A stretch of 64,000 nt of DNA. Origin: Alkalibacterium olivapovliticus. GTDB taxonomy: Bacteria > Bacillota > Bacilli > Lactobacillales > Carnobacteriaceae_A. The notes under the pieces are model-generated. The model had not been told where the DNA came from, did not search any database, and saw only the letters and a list, made by a program, of their open reading frames with translations. Positions 17,138 through 26,298 of this stretch are shown here, piece by piece (the first letter of the stretch is position 1; each line of letters opens with the position of its first letter). The DNA lies in contig NZ_PVTO01000008.1 of NCBI RefSeq assembly GCF_003003275.1, forward strand, positions 1 through 64,000, in the 5' to 3' direction. The translations under genes and the position numbers were made by a program.

Positions 17138-17915
17138 TTTCAACACTCCTTTCAAAATAGCGGCCAACATCATCCGGATGATGTGCATCTGATCCGTACG
17201 ACAGCGGGATAGTCATTTCTAAAGCTTTTTTGACCAGCTCTGCTTGTGGGTAAGTCTTCTTGTAATAAGGTTTATCCAAACCAGCAAAGTTATAATCCAT
17301 ACTATACCCTTCTTGCTTTATCTTCTTTAACAGACGTATCCAGTCAATCTGATTTTCTAAAAGATGAGCCTGCTCGAATTTATTGATCAATGTAATATGA
17401 CCGATGGTTTTTGGGGTATACTCTCCATAGGGGTTTGACAACGCCAGATGTAATGTCTTCTCATAGATAGCTGCAATTGTTTCAAAGCCGACCTCGTTTA
17501 ATTTAGTCAGGAAATAATCTTTATCATAATCAATACAAAAGTATTCATTATCAGGTAGTTTAATAAAATGGACACTGAGGATGGAGTAAGGAATCATATC
17601 CGGGTACTTTTCTAATAAGCGTTGCGTCTCGGCTTCCATGCCTTCAATGTAGTCCACCTCAAAACCCAGGTTAATTTCTATTTGCTCCTGGTACCGTTCT
17701 TTAAGCATACGGCCTTCTTGTCTATACAAGTCTATATCTTCCACAGTCATCGCACTATTTTTTTCAGGGGTAGTATCTTTAATGACAAGAGGCGCATGTT
17801 CTGTAAATGTCATCCGTTTCAATCCCTTGCTTATAGCAGATTTAACATAATTTTCCATATTATAGTCTGAACCGTGCGGACAATAGTGTGTGTGGATGTG
17901 ATTGTCAGAGTGCAT
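17130..17915 (-). CDS. hisK: histidinol-phosphatase, PHP family
   Basis: Dephosphorylates histidinol phosphate, the penultimate stage of histidine synthesis. The 261-residue PHP-domain protein begins MHSDNHIHTHYCPHGS with the HxH metal site, continues with FTEHAP and the Glu of LGFEVDYIEG, then the SVHFI and YGSDAHHPDDVG motifs. This is the HisJ/HisK type found in Bacilli rather than the HAD type. It is divergent from the his operon, sharing a 135-base intergenic region with a palindrome, which supports the role. AGGAGGATCAC precedes the ATG. Confidence 0.93.
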   Translation of the reverse strand: MHSDNHIHTHYCPHGSDYNMENYVKSAISKGLKRMTFTEHAPLVIKDTTPEKNSAMTVEDIDLYRQEGRMLKERYQEQIEINLGFEVDYIEGMEAETQRLLEKYPDMIPYSILSVHFIKLPDNEYFCIDYDKDYFLTKLNEVGFETIAAIYEKTLHLALSNPYGEYTPKTIGHITLINKFEQAHLLENQIDWIRLLKKIKQEGYSMDYNFAGLDKPYYKKTYPQAELVKKALEMTIPLSYGSDAHHPDDVGRYFERSVENG

Positions 17916-17989
17916 GTGATCCTCCTGTTAAATCAGCAAAATGAAAACAGCTTTCACAATTACTAATTTTATGTTAGTATTTTTTTAAT

Positions 17990-18008
17990 TAACTGTATCA
18001 TACAGTTA
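17990..18008. promoter_or_regulatory. perfect palindrome between hisK and hisZ (candidate operator)
   Basis: TAACTGTATCATACAGTTA has 8-base arms around a TCA centre and lies 43 bases before the hisZ start codon. A second, weaker inverted repeat TACTAA-N7-TTAGTA lies 20 bases upstream (about 17961-17979). TATCAT within the palindrome could be a -10 box. A repressor serving both divergent units would fit; no T-box is present. Confidence 0.55.
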
Positions 18009-18050
18009 TTGTAACAAAATCATACTTAAATAGAAATGAGGAAACGACTA

Positions 18051-18896
18051 GTGCTATTCGAACAGAATAATCACCATATATTAGACAAAAAACATAAAGA
18101 GTGGGAGTTTCTTCATCATTTTACCCACCTGGGGTATGATCTTCTTGATTTATCCATACTGGAAGAGTTCAAGTGGGATCGTTTATCTCCTGATGATTTG
18201 AAAACAATGACTAACCGATACACGTGGCAGTCTAACGATTCTCTACTCTCTCTGAGGAGTGACTGGACTGATTCGATTGTCAGATACCGCAAAAAATATA
18301 AATTACAAACATCTAAGGTAGCCTATTCTGGACCTGTCTATCCATATAATCAGGAAAAAATGCAATTTGGAGTAGAAATATTCTCAGAGTCTATTTCTAA
18401 ACAACAGGACTCTATGAAAGAATTACTTGATTACATTCAAACGAGCTTGAACCAGAAATTATCGGTTGCTGTCATCAGTCATTACTCTCTGCTTAAGAAA
18501 CTCTTAACCAAAGATGATCTGGAAGACCCAGATATCAAACATTTGCTGCGGGAACGAAATCTTGATGGTCTGATCCATCAACTAGGTACTGAACACCCTG
18601 TGGTTCAGCTGATGAGCCAGCCAGTACCGGACCAGCTGCACTTTGCGAAAGCTAAATTTCCCGATTTGAAAGAGTCCGTAAATGAAATCATCGAGTGGTC
18701 TGCTATTCTTGAAAAGAAAAATATCCCGACAGTATACAGCGATTTGTTTTCGCTCCCAGCCCAGTCTTATTACAAAGGAATTTTCCTTCAATTTTATACT
18801 GATCAGTTAGTCGAACCGATTGTGACGGGTGGACAGTATTCAAGCCCGACTAAAGCATTTGGAATGGCTATCAATTTGACCGACCTAACCTATTAA
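18051..18896 (+). CDS. hisZ: ATP phosphoribosyltransferase regulatory subunit
   Basis: A catalytically inactive histidyl-tRNA-synthetase paralogue of 281 residues that complexes with short-form HisG to give active, histidine-sensitive ATP phosphoribosyltransferase. The LRSDWTDSIVRY segment and the C-terminal GGQYSSPTKAFGMAINL match HisZ, the latter replacing the synthetase GGRYD motif. The start is taken as GTG at 18051, 9 bases after GAGG. An ATG five codons upstream (18036) has no ribosome site. It heads the operon, followed 23 bases later by hisG. Confidence 0.92.
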   Translation: MLFEQNNHHILDKKHKEWEFLHHFTHLGYDLLDLSILEEFKWDRLSPDDLKTMTNRYTWQSNDSLLSLRSDWTDSIVRYRKKYKLQTSKVAYSGPVYPYNQEKMQFGVEIFSESISKQQDSMKELLDYIQTSLNQKLSVAVISHYSLLKKLLTKDDLEDPDIKHLLRERNLDGLIHQLGTEHPVVQLMSQPVPDQLHFAKAKFPDLKESVNEIIEWSAILEKKNIPTVYSDLFSLPAQSYYKGIFLQFYTDQLVEPIVTGGQYSSPTKAFGMAINLTDLTY

Positions 18897-18919
18897 TCAA
18901 TTCTCCGGAGGAAACTGAC

Positions 18920-19528
18920 ATGTTAACCATTGCATTATCAAAAGGAAGACAACTGAAAGATTTTATAGATTTTTTAAAAAGTAAGGAGCTGCATCACTTA
19001 AGCGATGCTCTAGAATCTGTTTCCAGAGAACTAGTTGTAGAAACAGATTCCATCCGTTTTTTACTGGTGAAAGGGGAAGATGTGCCCGTATACGTTGAAG
19101 AAGGCGTTGCTGACCTTGGCATTACTGGTAGTGACGTGCTGTATGAACAAAAAAGGCACATCAACAACCTGATGGATCTGCCATTTGGTTACTGCCACTT
19201 TGCACTGGCAGCCAAACAACCACAGGAGACCTACCCTGTAGTGGCTACTAAATACGTTCAATTTACCCAAGATTATTTTGATTCAATCATGCAGCCAGTC
19301 AAAATCATCTATTTAAAAGGGTCTGTTGAATTGGCAGCAACCATAGATATGGCGGACGCCATTATGGACATTGTTCAGACAGGTACCACACTAAGAGAAA
19401 ACGGACTTGAAGAACAAGTACAGCTTAACAAAATCAATGCCCGTCTCATTGCAAATAAGCATGCTTTCTTTTCTAAAAATAATGAAATTCAATCGATTAT
19501 TAATCAATTTAAAAAAGCAGGTGCATAA
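18920..19528 (+). CDS. hisG: ATP phosphoribosyltransferase, short form
   Basis: First step of histidine synthesis: joins ATP and PRPP. At 202 residues it is the short form lacking the C-terminal regulatory ACT-like domain, consistent with hisZ next door. Seen: LTIALSKGR at the N-terminus, ADLGITGSDVLYE, and the PRPP-binding loop in ADAIMDIVQTGTTLRENGLEE. The ribosome site CTCCGGAGG precedes the ATG. The stop codon is immediately followed by the hisD ATG. Confidence 0.97.
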   Translation: MLTIALSKGRQLKDFIDFLKSKELHHLSDALESVSRELVVETDSIRFLLVKGEDVPVYVEEGVADLGITGSDVLYEQKRHINNLMDLPFGYCHFALAAKQPQETYPVVATKYVQFTQDYFDSIMQPVKIIYLKGSVELAATIDMADAIMDIVQTGTTLRENGLEEQVQLNKINARLIANKHAFFSKNNEIQSIINQFKKAGA

Positions 19529-20779
19529 ATGTATACAACTCAATCATTCAAAACTAAATTTGAGACTATTAACAGTGTCGACTGGACTAAAACTACTGCT
19601 GTAATGGAAATTGTCCAAGCCGTTCAAAAGGATAAGGATCGTGCGCTTAGACATTACAGTGAACAGTTCGATCATGTCGAACTGAATGAGCTGGAAATAA
19701 ATCAGTCCGTTATTGAATCTGCTGCTGAGAATCTCAATAAAGATTTATTAGAAGCAATGAAGGCTGCACACGAAAATATAAAGAACTATCAGCAATCAAT
19801 TAAACTGTCTGACAGTCAGGGTGAAGAGTTATTTCAAAAAGTGCACCCGTTAAACCGTGTTGGGATCTATGTTCCCGGTGGCACTGCTCCTCTTCTCTCA
19901 ACCGTCTTAATGACCGCCGTACTGGCTAAAGTTGCAGGTGTCAAGGAAATTATCGTCACAACGCCACCTCAAGAAAACGGCGTTCACCCGGCGATCCTGG
20001 CGGCTTGCCATATTGCCGGGGTTGACCATGTTTATCAGGTAGGTGGTGCTCAGGCGATTGCAGCTCTAGCATATGGCACAGAGACGATTCCTAAAGTCGA
20101 CAAGATAGTTGGCCCTGGCAATCAGTATGTCGCTCTTGCTAAAAAGCTGGTATATGGAGATGTCGGTATTGATTCAATAGCCGGTCCCAGCGAAATTGTA
20201 ATTGCAGTGGATGAATCGACCAATGCTAAATGGGCAGCGTTTGATATCCTTGCACAGGCAGAGCATGACGTTGAAGCCCGTACTTTTCTGGTGAGCTCAA
20301 ATGAGTCCAAGCTTCAGGAGATTTATGGAGCTGTTCAAAAAGAACTGAAAAAACAACCTCGCTCAGCTATTATCCAGGAAAGCCTGGCGAATCATCATTA
20401 TAATATTTTAACCAAATCAACAGACGAAACAATCGACGTTATTAATCTGATTGCTGGAGAGCATGTATCAATTCAAACGAAAGATGCCAATGATTATATT
20501 GAGCGGATCACAACAGCAGGTGCCTTGTTTATCGGCGGATTTTCTCCAGAGGCCATTGGCGATTATGTTGCAGGTCCAAGCCATGTGCTGCCTACAGGCG
20601 GAACAGCCCGTTTTAGTAATGGGCTGACCGTAAATGACTTCTTGAGAACAAATTCAGTGATATCGCTGAAAAAAGAGACCTTTATGCAAATGGCTCCAAG
20701 TGGCATGCGCATGGCTAAAGAAGAAGCGTTGTCCGCACATTATGATTCACTGGCAAGCCGATGGGAGGATTCAAAATGA
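19529..20779 (+). CDS. hisD: histidinol dehydrogenase
   Basis: Oxidises histidinol to histidine in two NAD-dependent steps using zinc. The 416-residue protein shows RVGIYVPGGTAPLLSTVLM, VGGAQAIAALAYGTETIPKVDKIVGPGN, the Q/H zinc-site region LAQAEHDVEARTFLV, and GPSHVLPTGGTARFSNGL with the catalytic histidines. The length is slightly below the common 425-430. The start ATG directly abuts the hisG stop, with a weak GCAGGTG ribosome site. Its TGA overlaps the hisC ATG. Confidence 0.97.
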   Translation: MYTTQSFKTKFETINSVDWTKTTAVMEIVQAVQKDKDRALRHYSEQFDHVELNELEINQSVIESAAENLNKDLLEAMKAAHENIKNYQQSIKLSDSQGEELFQKVHPLNRVGIYVPGGTAPLLSTVLMTAVLAKVAGVKEIIVTTPPQENGVHPAILAACHIAGVDHVYQVGGAQAIAALAYGTETIPKVDKIVGPGNQYVALAKKLVYGDVGIDSIAGPSEIVIAVDESTNAKWAAFDILAQAEHDVEARTFLVSSNESKLQEIYGAVQKELKKQPRSAIIQESLANHHYNILTKSTDETIDVINLIAGEHVSIQTKDANDYIERITTAGALFIGGFSPEAIGDYVAGPSHVLPTGGTARFSNGLTVNDFLRTNSVISLKKETFMQMAPSGMRMAKEEALSAHYDSLASRWEDSK

Positions 20780-21774
20780 TTAGAATCGATAAAAACGAAA
20801 GTCCATACAGAGCATTAACAGAAGACGAAATAGCTAAATTGGCTGTCGACACTCATTTCAATCAATATGCTGAAGATGAGTATCTGGAACTTCAGAAAAG
20901 TTATGCAAAATACAATAACCTTGACCCCGAACTGATATCATTCGCTAATGGTTCTGATGAGTGGATTCAGAAAGCAATGATTGTGTTAGGCGACGGACCT
21001 GCTTTAGTATTAGACCCTGATTTTGTCATGTATGAGGAATACGCCAAGCAATTCAACCGTCCTTTGACTAAGCTGAACTGTCTCGAAGACTGGACTTTTG
21101 ATTATGAAGAAGTCTATAAAAAAATAATAGAATTGCGCCCTTCCGTTTTTATTTTTTCTCAGCCGAATAATCCTTTCGGAACTCTTCACCCTTCAGAATT
21201 CATACAAGCTGCAGCTGAACTGATGAAAAAAGTTAACGGGTATTTTATAATTGATGAAGCATATGGGGAATTTATTGAAGATGAAGTGACCTATCCTGAA
21301 GGAGATCATGTTATCCGTCTCCGTACATTAAGTAAAGTTTATGGACTGGCCGGTTTACGTGTAGGAGTAGCAACGTCTACAGAGAAAACAATGGCACTTT
21401 TGAATTCCATCGCTCATCCTTACCCGCTCAATACCTTCTCTTTGAATGTTGCTAATTATCTATTGAATCAGACAGAACGACTGGATCAGTTTATCGAGCT
21501 CAACCGAGTGTTATCAAAAAAACTGTTCAAAATATTTAAAGAAGAAGTTGGAGATGTCATCAGTATCCTGGACAGCTCAACTAACTTTGTATTTACGTAT
21601 GGCGATAAAGCTGCTGAATTAGGTGCATATGTAGTTGAGAGGGGATTCTTGCCTAGAATGTATCCTGAATCTGAAAACCCTGCATTGAGAGCAGCAGTCA
21701 GATATTCCATTGCTACAGATGACCAGTTGAATGAACTGAAAGCTATTTTAAAAGATTGGAGACAGACTCAATGA
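20776..21774 (+). CDS. hisC: histidinol-phosphate aminotransferase
   Basis: PLP-dependent transamination of imidazole acetol phosphate. The 332-residue protein starts MIRIDKNESPY, as usual for HisC. The PLP lysine lies in LRTLSKVYGLAGLRVG, with SQPNNPFGT and IDEAYGEF as further cofactor contacts. The ATG overlaps the hisD stop (ATGA) and follows GGGAGG by 8 bases, so I place the start there, not at the ATG 15 bases upstream. Its stop overlaps the hisB start in the same way. Confidence 0.96.
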   Translation: MIRIDKNESPYRALTEDEIAKLAVDTHFNQYAEDEYLELQKSYAKYNNLDPELISFANGSDEWIQKAMIVLGDGPALVLDPDFVMYEEYAKQFNRPLTKLNCLEDWTFDYEEVYKKIIELRPSVFIFSQPNNPFGTLHPSEFIQAAAELMKKVNGYFIIDEAYGEFIEDEVTYPEGDHVIRLRTLSKVYGLAGLRVGVATSTEKTMALLNSIAHPYPLNTFSLNVANYLLNQTERLDQFIELNRVLSKKLFKIFKEEVGDVISILDSSTNFVFTYGDKAAELGAYVVERGFLPRMYPESENPALRAAVRYSIATDDQLNELKAILKDWRQTQ

Positions 21775-22352
21775 CCATCAAAAAAGAACGCAAAACTAAA
21801 GAGACCTCTATCGAACTAAGCATCAGCAAAGGGTTAACGGATTCACATATCGATACTGGTGTAGGTTTTTTAAATCATATGCTGGACTTGTTTGCGTTTC
21901 ATGGTCATTATGTCATTGACTTGAAGGTTGATGGGGATGTTGACGTCGACGATCATCACACAACTGAGGATGTGGGGATTCTGATCGGTCAGGCAATTGC
22001 TGAACTGATGAATGATAAAAAGTCTATCGAGCGATATGGAACTGCTTATGTTCCAATGGATGAAACCCTGTCCAGATCTGTTATTGATATCAGTGGTCGA
22101 CCTTACCTTTACTTTGAGCCTGAATTTTCAAGCCAGAAGGTCGGATCCTTTGATGTACAACTAGTGAAAGAATTCTTTTATGCCTTAACGATCAATGCTC
22201 GTTTAACAGCACATATCGATCTCATCCGAGGTGGAAATACGCACCATGAAATCGAATCGATTTTTAAATCTTACGCTCAGGCACTTCGTAAAGCGTCGAG
22301 TGATTCTTCGATTTCCAGGCTTCCATCTTCTAAAGGAGTGATCGAAGCATGA
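21771..22352 (+). CDS. hisB: imidazoleglycerol-phosphate dehydratase
   Basis: Monofunctional 193-residue dehydratase acting on imidazoleglycerol phosphate. The manganese-binding pairs are seen in DDHHTTEDVGI and GNTHHEIESIFKS. The family sequence GFLNHMLDLFAFHG is intact. The start ATG overlaps the hisC stop and GGAGACAGACTCA lies upstream. No histidinol-phosphatase domain is fused, consistent with the separate PHP phosphatase divergent from this operon. Confidence 0.97.
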   Translation: MTIKKERKTKETSIELSISKGLTDSHIDTGVGFLNHMLDLFAFHGHYVIDLKVDGDVDVDDHHTTEDVGILIGQAIAELMNDKKSIERYGTAYVPMDETLSRSVIDISGRPYLYFEPEFSSQKVGSFDVQLVKEFFYALTINARLTAHIDLIRGGNTHHEIESIFKSYAQALRKASSDSSISRLPSSKGVIEA

Positions 22353-22927
22353 TTGCCATTGTGGACTACGGATTAGGGAACATAGCTAATTTATCAAATG
22401 CCTTACACTTTCTAGGCTATGAGGTCCTCGTCACAAATAAAATCAGTGACCTGGAGGCAGCGGATCAGATTATTTTGCCAGGTGTCGGTCACTTTAAAGA
22501 TGCCATGGCCCATTTAAATGATCTAAAACTGGTTCCCGAACTGGTCAAACTAAAAGAGACAAAACCGTTTATTGGCATTTGTCTGGGTATGCAATTACTG
22601 TTCGAACACAGTGAAGAGGGCGATGTCGACGGACTGAACTTTTTGCCAGGTCAAGTAAAAAAAATGACGTGCCAGCTACCTGTGCCCCATCTTGGTTGGA
22701 ACAAATTGAATGCCTCCCTTCCTTCCTTAGAAGAGGACGTTTATTTTATCCATTCTTACAAAGTGCAAACAGATGAAAATGTAGTTGCTAAAGCCAACTA
22801 CGAAGAGGATGTGGTTGCCATCGTTCAGAAAGATAATATAATCGGTATTCAGTTCCACCCTGAAAAGAGCGGAGACAAAGGACTTCAAATACTAAATCAA
22901 GCATTAAAAGGCGGTTTTAATCAATGA
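22349..22927 (+). CDS. hisH: imidazole glycerol phosphate synthase, glutaminase subunit
   Basis: A 192-residue class I glutamine amidotransferase that feeds ammonia to HisF. The nucleophile Cys is in FIGICLGMQLLFE (about residue 78) and the His-Glu pair in IGIQFHPEKS near the C-terminus. GVGHFKDAMAHL is the oxyanion-side loop typical of HisH. The start overlaps hisB by four bases (ATGA), as does its end with hisA, indicating tight translational coupling. Confidence 0.97.
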   Translation: MIAIVDYGLGNIANLSNALHFLGYEVLVTNKISDLEAADQIILPGVGHFKDAMAHLNDLKLVPELVKLKETKPFIGICLGMQLLFEHSEEGDVDGLNFLPGQVKKMTCQLPVPHLGWNKLNASLPSLEEDVYFIHSYKVQTDENVVAKANYEEDVVAIVQKDNIIGIQFHPEKSGDKGLQILNQALKGGFNQ

Positions 22928-23628
22928 TAGAATTATGGCCTGCAATCGATCTGATCAACAATCAAAGCGTGCGGTTAACTGAAGGCGATTATGACACTAA
23001 AGAACTGATGCCCCGCACTCCACAAGAAGCAATTGTCTTCTACAATCAATTTGAGCAAGTTAAACGTATCCATATTGTCGACTTAATGGGGGCACTGCAT
23101 CAGAAACCTGCTGAAGAAGCGTTTATCAAAGAACTAATTCAAGTGAGTGAGCATCCAATCGAGATTGGGGGGGGCATTCGCTCTAAAGATACTATTGATT
23201 ATTATATCGAAAGCGGAGCCTCTTATGTTATCGTTGGAACGCGTGGTCTTCAGGACTTCAACTGGCTGACTAAGATGACACTGCTCTATCCTGGTAAAAT
23301 TTACCTTGGTCTGGATGCAAAAAAAGATCAGGTTGCAGTTAACGGCTGGACAGAATCAGTTGGTCGAACGATTTTTGATGTCGCCGAGGAAACAGCTTCT
23401 CTTGCACTTGGGGGCATAATCTATACTGATATATCCAAAGACGGTAAAATGCAGGGGCCGAATTTCGAACTGACTAAAGAGCTCGTCTCCTCTACCCCTC
23501 ATCCTGTTACAGCTTCCGGAGGCATTCGCAGTTTAGATGATATGAAACAGCTTGAAGAAGCTGGCGTTTCTGCTGCAATCGTCGGAAAAGCCGCAAATAC
23601 AGACGCATTTTGGGAGGGCATCAAGTAA
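22924..23628 (+). CDS. hisA: phosphoribosylformimino-5-aminoimidazole carboxamide ribotide isomerase
   Basis: Amadori isomerase of the pathway, a (beta/alpha)8 barrel of 234 residues. The acid/base aspartates are D8 in [14 protein letters not shown] and the one in [16 protein letters not shown]. Two half-barrel phosphate sites are seen as [12 protein letters not shown] and [13 protein letters not shown]. The start overlaps hisH and lies after AAAAGGCGG. It ends directly before the hisF start. Confidence 0.97.
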   Translation: MIELWPAIDLINNQSVRLTEGDYDTKELMPRTPQEAIVFYNQFEQVKRIHIVDLMGALHQKPAEEAFIKELIQVSEHPIEIGGGIRSKDTIDYYIESGASYVIVGTRGLQDFNWLTKMTLLYPGKIYLGLDAKKDQVAVNGWTESVGRTIFDVAEETASLALGGIIYTDISKDGKMQGPNFELTKELVSSTPHPVTASGGIRSLDDMKQLEEAGVSAAIVGKAANTDAFWEGIK

Positions 23629-24393
23629 ATGATAAAAAAACGAATCATTCCCTGCCTCGATGTAAAAAATGGCGTAGTGGTCAAAGGAATCCAGTTTAAA
23701 GGTCTGCGTGAAATCGGAGACCCGGTCGATCTGGCCAAGAGATATAATCTGCTGGGAGCAGATGAGCTGGTATTTCTTGATATTTCTGCAACTCAAACGG
23801 GCAATGCATTGATGCTTGATGTCATCAGGAAGACTGCTAAAGAATTATTTATCCCGATGACCATTGGCGGCGGTCTGAAATCCATCGAAGATATTTCCGC
23901 AGTGCTCAATGCCGGAGCTGACAAGGTCAGTTTAAACTCTGCTGCACTGAACAATCCGCAATTAATTAATGAAACAAGTGAGAAATTTGGAACACAATGT
24001 ATTTGTATCGCCATTGACGCAAAGTGGGAAGAAACTGAACAGGACTGGTTCTGTTACACTCATGGCGGAAAAGAACGAACAAACATCCGCACGCTTGACT
24101 GGATAAAAGAAGTCGAAGAACGGGGAGCTGGAGAACTCCTGGTCACCAGCATGGATTATGATGGCATGCAGAACGGATTCGATCATCGTTTACTGTCAAA
24201 AATCCAAAAAGAAGTCTCTATTCCTGTTATCGCATCAGGTGGAGCCGGTAGTGCTGACGATTTTGTTTCTTTATTCCTGGAAACAGATGTTTCGGCTGGC
24301 TTGGCTGCCTCAATTTTCCATGACGAAGATGTTACGATACAAGAAGTAAAAGATTTATGCGATTCGAAAGGAGTACCGATGCGACATGTCTGA
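23629..24393 (+). CDS. hisF: imidazole glycerol phosphate synthase, cyclase subunit
   Basis: The 254-residue barrel closes the imidazole ring using ammonia from HisH, releasing AICAR. D11 in [18 protein letters not shown] and the Asp in [10 protein letters not shown] are the catalytic pair. Phosphate sites appear as [11 protein letters not shown] and [12 protein letters not shown]. The ATG abuts the hisA stop. The last 8 bases overlap the start of hisIE. Confidence 0.97.
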   Translation: MIKKRIIPCLDVKNGVVVKGIQFKGLREIGDPVDLAKRYNLLGADELVFLDISATQTGNALMLDVIRKTAKELFIPMTIGGGLKSIEDISAVLNAGADKVSLNSAALNNPQLINETSEKFGTQCICIAIDAKWEETEQDWFCYTHGGKERTNIRTLDWIKEVEERGAGELLVTSMDYDGMQNGFDHRLLSKIQKEVSIPVIASGGAGSADDFVSLFLETDVSAGLAASIFHDEDVTIQEVKDLCDSKGVPMRHV

Positions 24394-25027
24394 TTATAGT
24401 TTATTAAAACCTGATTTTTCTAAAGGTCTTCTCCCAGTTATCCTGCAGCATTATACGAGTAAAGATGTCCGCATGATGGGTTATATGAATGAAGAGGCCT
24501 TTGAACTGACTAAAAAAGAAGGCGTTGTCTGGTTCTTCTCCCGTTCAAAAGACCGTTTATGGAAAAAAGGAGAATCGAGCGGAAACGTTCAGTATGTGAA
24601 AGACATGCATCTGGACTGTGATCAGGATGCTTTGCTGATTATGATCGACCCGGTTGGCCCTACTTGCCACACTGGTGCGGACAGCTGCTTTAATCTTGCC
24701 CCTTCTTTCACTTTAAAAGATATTGAATCCACGATTTCTGATCGGGCAACATCTTCTGAGGAAAAGTCTTATACTAACTATCTCTTGAAAGAAGGCATCG
24801 ATAAAATAGCCAAAAAATTCGGTGAAGAAGCATTTGAGATTGTGATAGGGGCTAAAAATAAAGATAAGACTGAGATAAAAAACGAAGCTGCCGATGTGTT
24901 GTATCATCTAGGTGTCTTGCTCTACAATTCTGGCGTATCTGTTGCTGAAGTAGAAGCTGTACTAGCTTCTCGTCATGAAAGTAAGAACAATTTCAAAGGA
25001 GAACGACAAACGATACAGGATTGGTAA
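24386..25027 (+). CDS. hisIE: bifunctional phosphoribosyl-AMP cyclohydrolase/phosphoribosyl-ATP pyrophosphatase
   Basis: Second and third steps of histidine synthesis fused in 213 residues. The HisI part (about 1-108) has the metal-binding LDCDQDALLI and GPTCHTGADSCF. The HisE part (about 112-213) has KEGIDKIAKKFGEEAFEIVIGA and KNEAADVLYHLGVLL with the acidic residues of a MazG-like site. The start overlaps hisF and follows AAAGGAG. It is the last gene of the operon, closed by the hairpin about 45 bases downstream. Confidence 0.97.
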   Translation: MSDYSLLKPDFSKGLLPVILQHYTSKDVRMMGYMNEEAFELTKKEGVVWFFSRSKDRLWKKGESSGNVQYVKDMHLDCDQDALLIMIDPVGPTCHTGADSCFNLAPSFTLKDIESTISDRATSSEEKSYTNYLLKEGIDKIAKKFGEEAFEIVIGAKNKDKTEIKNEAADVLYHLGVLLYNSGVSVAEVEAVLASRHESKNNFKGERQTIQDW

Positions 25028-25071
25028 TGCTTTCTGACAGTTAACATCTGATCTAACTGAATAACTTCAAT

Positions 25072-25130
25072 AAACCCAAACGCTTTAGGAACTCTATCAG
25101 ACTTCCCACTTGCCGTTTGGGTTTTACTCT
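25072..25130 (+). terminator. his operon terminator
   Basis: Perfect 11-base arms AAACCCAAACG (25072-25082) and CGTTTGGGTTT (25114-25124), separated by 31 bases, are followed by a T-rich tail. Confidence 0.8.
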
Positions 25131-25270
25131 TTTCCTGTTAGAGTCCATTGTCAGTGTAGTCAGGTCAGGTCTTTGAAATCTACCTTCTTTTCAGATGCTT
25201 TCGGTCCCCCATTTTTTAATTTATAAGGACCCTAAAAAATAAGTAATAGCTAAATTCGTGCCATCAGATA

Positions 25271-25299
25271 TTGAAAACAGCTGGACAATTATATACTAT
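25271..25299 (+). promoter_or_regulatory. sigma-A promoter of the CDF exporter gene
   Basis: TTGAAA (25271-25276), a 17-base spacer and TACTAT (25294-25299) sit 37 bases before the start codon. The 140 bases between the his terminator and this promoter hold only an inverted pair GGTCC/GGACC around an AT-rich stretch (about 25200-25230), of unknown meaning. Confidence 0.65.
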
Positions 25300-25335
25300 T
25301 AATAACATTATGACTGACTTGTGGAGGATTACAGA

Positions 25336-26235
25336 ATGCCTAATCAGATAGATAAAGTTAAATTGGCTGAACGAGGAGCTAAAGTCAGTATCAGTATTTA
25401 TATCATACTTGCGCTGACAAAAGTTATATTGGGTTATGACTTTCGTTCATCTTCCCTACTCGCTGACGGCTTTAACAACTTAACTGACGTTGTATCTTCC
25501 GTTACAATACTGATTGGTCTGAAGACTGCCAGAAAGCCAGCTGACCATAATCACCCATATGGACACTGGAAAGCAGAACCAATTGCCAGTTTGATTACCT
25601 CCTTCCTCATGCTGTTTGTCGGGTTTCAGGTTTTAGAAAGCAGTATCTCTCGTATGCTGACAGGGGAAATCACCCCGCCAAATGAATTGGCTGCTATTGT
25701 TTCTTTGATCAGTGCCGTTATATTATTTAGTTTATACCGCTATAATTTGGCATTAGCCAAGCGAGCCAACAGTGCCGGGTTGAGGGCGGTTTCCAAGGAC
25801 AACCTGGCGGATAGTCTAACCAGTCTTGTAACGTCTGTTGCTATCATTGGAGCTTCTTTTGGATGGATATGGCTTGACCGCATAATGGCTGTCATAGTCT
25901 CTCTCATTATTATCAAAACTGGGATTGATGTTTTTAAAGAAAGTGTCTTCTCATTATCAGACGGATTTAAAGATAATCACCTCGCTGAATACAAGACTGA
26001 GATTATGCTTTTGCCGGAAGTAAAAGATGTCGCGTCAATTAAGGCGCGGATGTATGGGGCTAATACTTATGTGGACGTGACAATATTAGTTGACGGGGAT
26101 ATGACTGTTCAGGAAGGCCATGACGTGACTGAACTGATCGAAGAAGCACTGTATGAAAAGCATGATGTCATGCACACTGATGTTCATGTTGAACCTGATA
26201 ATTTGAACGACCAGTTTAATCGGGATCAGATGTAA
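25336..26235 (+). CDS. cation diffusion facilitator family transporter
   Basis: A 299-residue metal-proton antiporter that exports divalent cations such as zinc, manganese or iron. Six membrane segments are visible before a cytoplasmic C-terminal domain from about residue 205. The metal site in helices 2 and 5 appears as LLADGFNNLTDVVSS and DNLADSLTSL. The conserved HPYGHWKAEPIASL loop is present. The D-N-D-D pattern resembles manganese/iron-type members, an inference only. The start is the ATG 8 bases after GTGGAGG. It is a single gene with its own promoter and a perfect terminator. Confidence 0.93.
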   Translation: MPNQIDKVKLAERGAKVSISIYIILALTKVILGYDFRSSSLLADGFNNLTDVVSSVTILIGLKTARKPADHNHPYGHWKAEPIASLITSFLMLFVGFQVLESSISRMLTGEITPPNELAAIVSLISAVILFSLYRYNLALAKRANSAGLRAVSKDNLADSLTSLVTSVAIIGASFGWIWLDRIMAVIVSLIIIKTGIDVFKESVFSLSDGFKDNHLAEYKTEIMLLPEVKDVASIKARMYGANTYVDVTILVDGDMTVQEGHDVTELIEEALYEKHDVMHTDVHVEPDNLNDQFNRDQM

Positions 26236-26250
26236 TTGTTCATTAAAAAA

Positions 26251-26285
26251 ATGACATGAGCCAGTAACAAACTGGCTCATGTCAT
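26251..26285. terminator. bidirectional terminator
   Basis: Perfect 15-base arms (26251-26265 and 26271-26285) around AACAA, with flanking A and T runs, separate the CDF gene from the converging nucleotidase gene. Confidence 0.95.
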
Positions 26286-26298
26286 TTTTTTCTTTTGT

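Noticed and set aside
17916-18050. T-box or histidine leader ahead of hisZ
   Set aside because: The region is too short and has neither a T-box sequence (TGGNACCGCG) nor a terminator hairpin.
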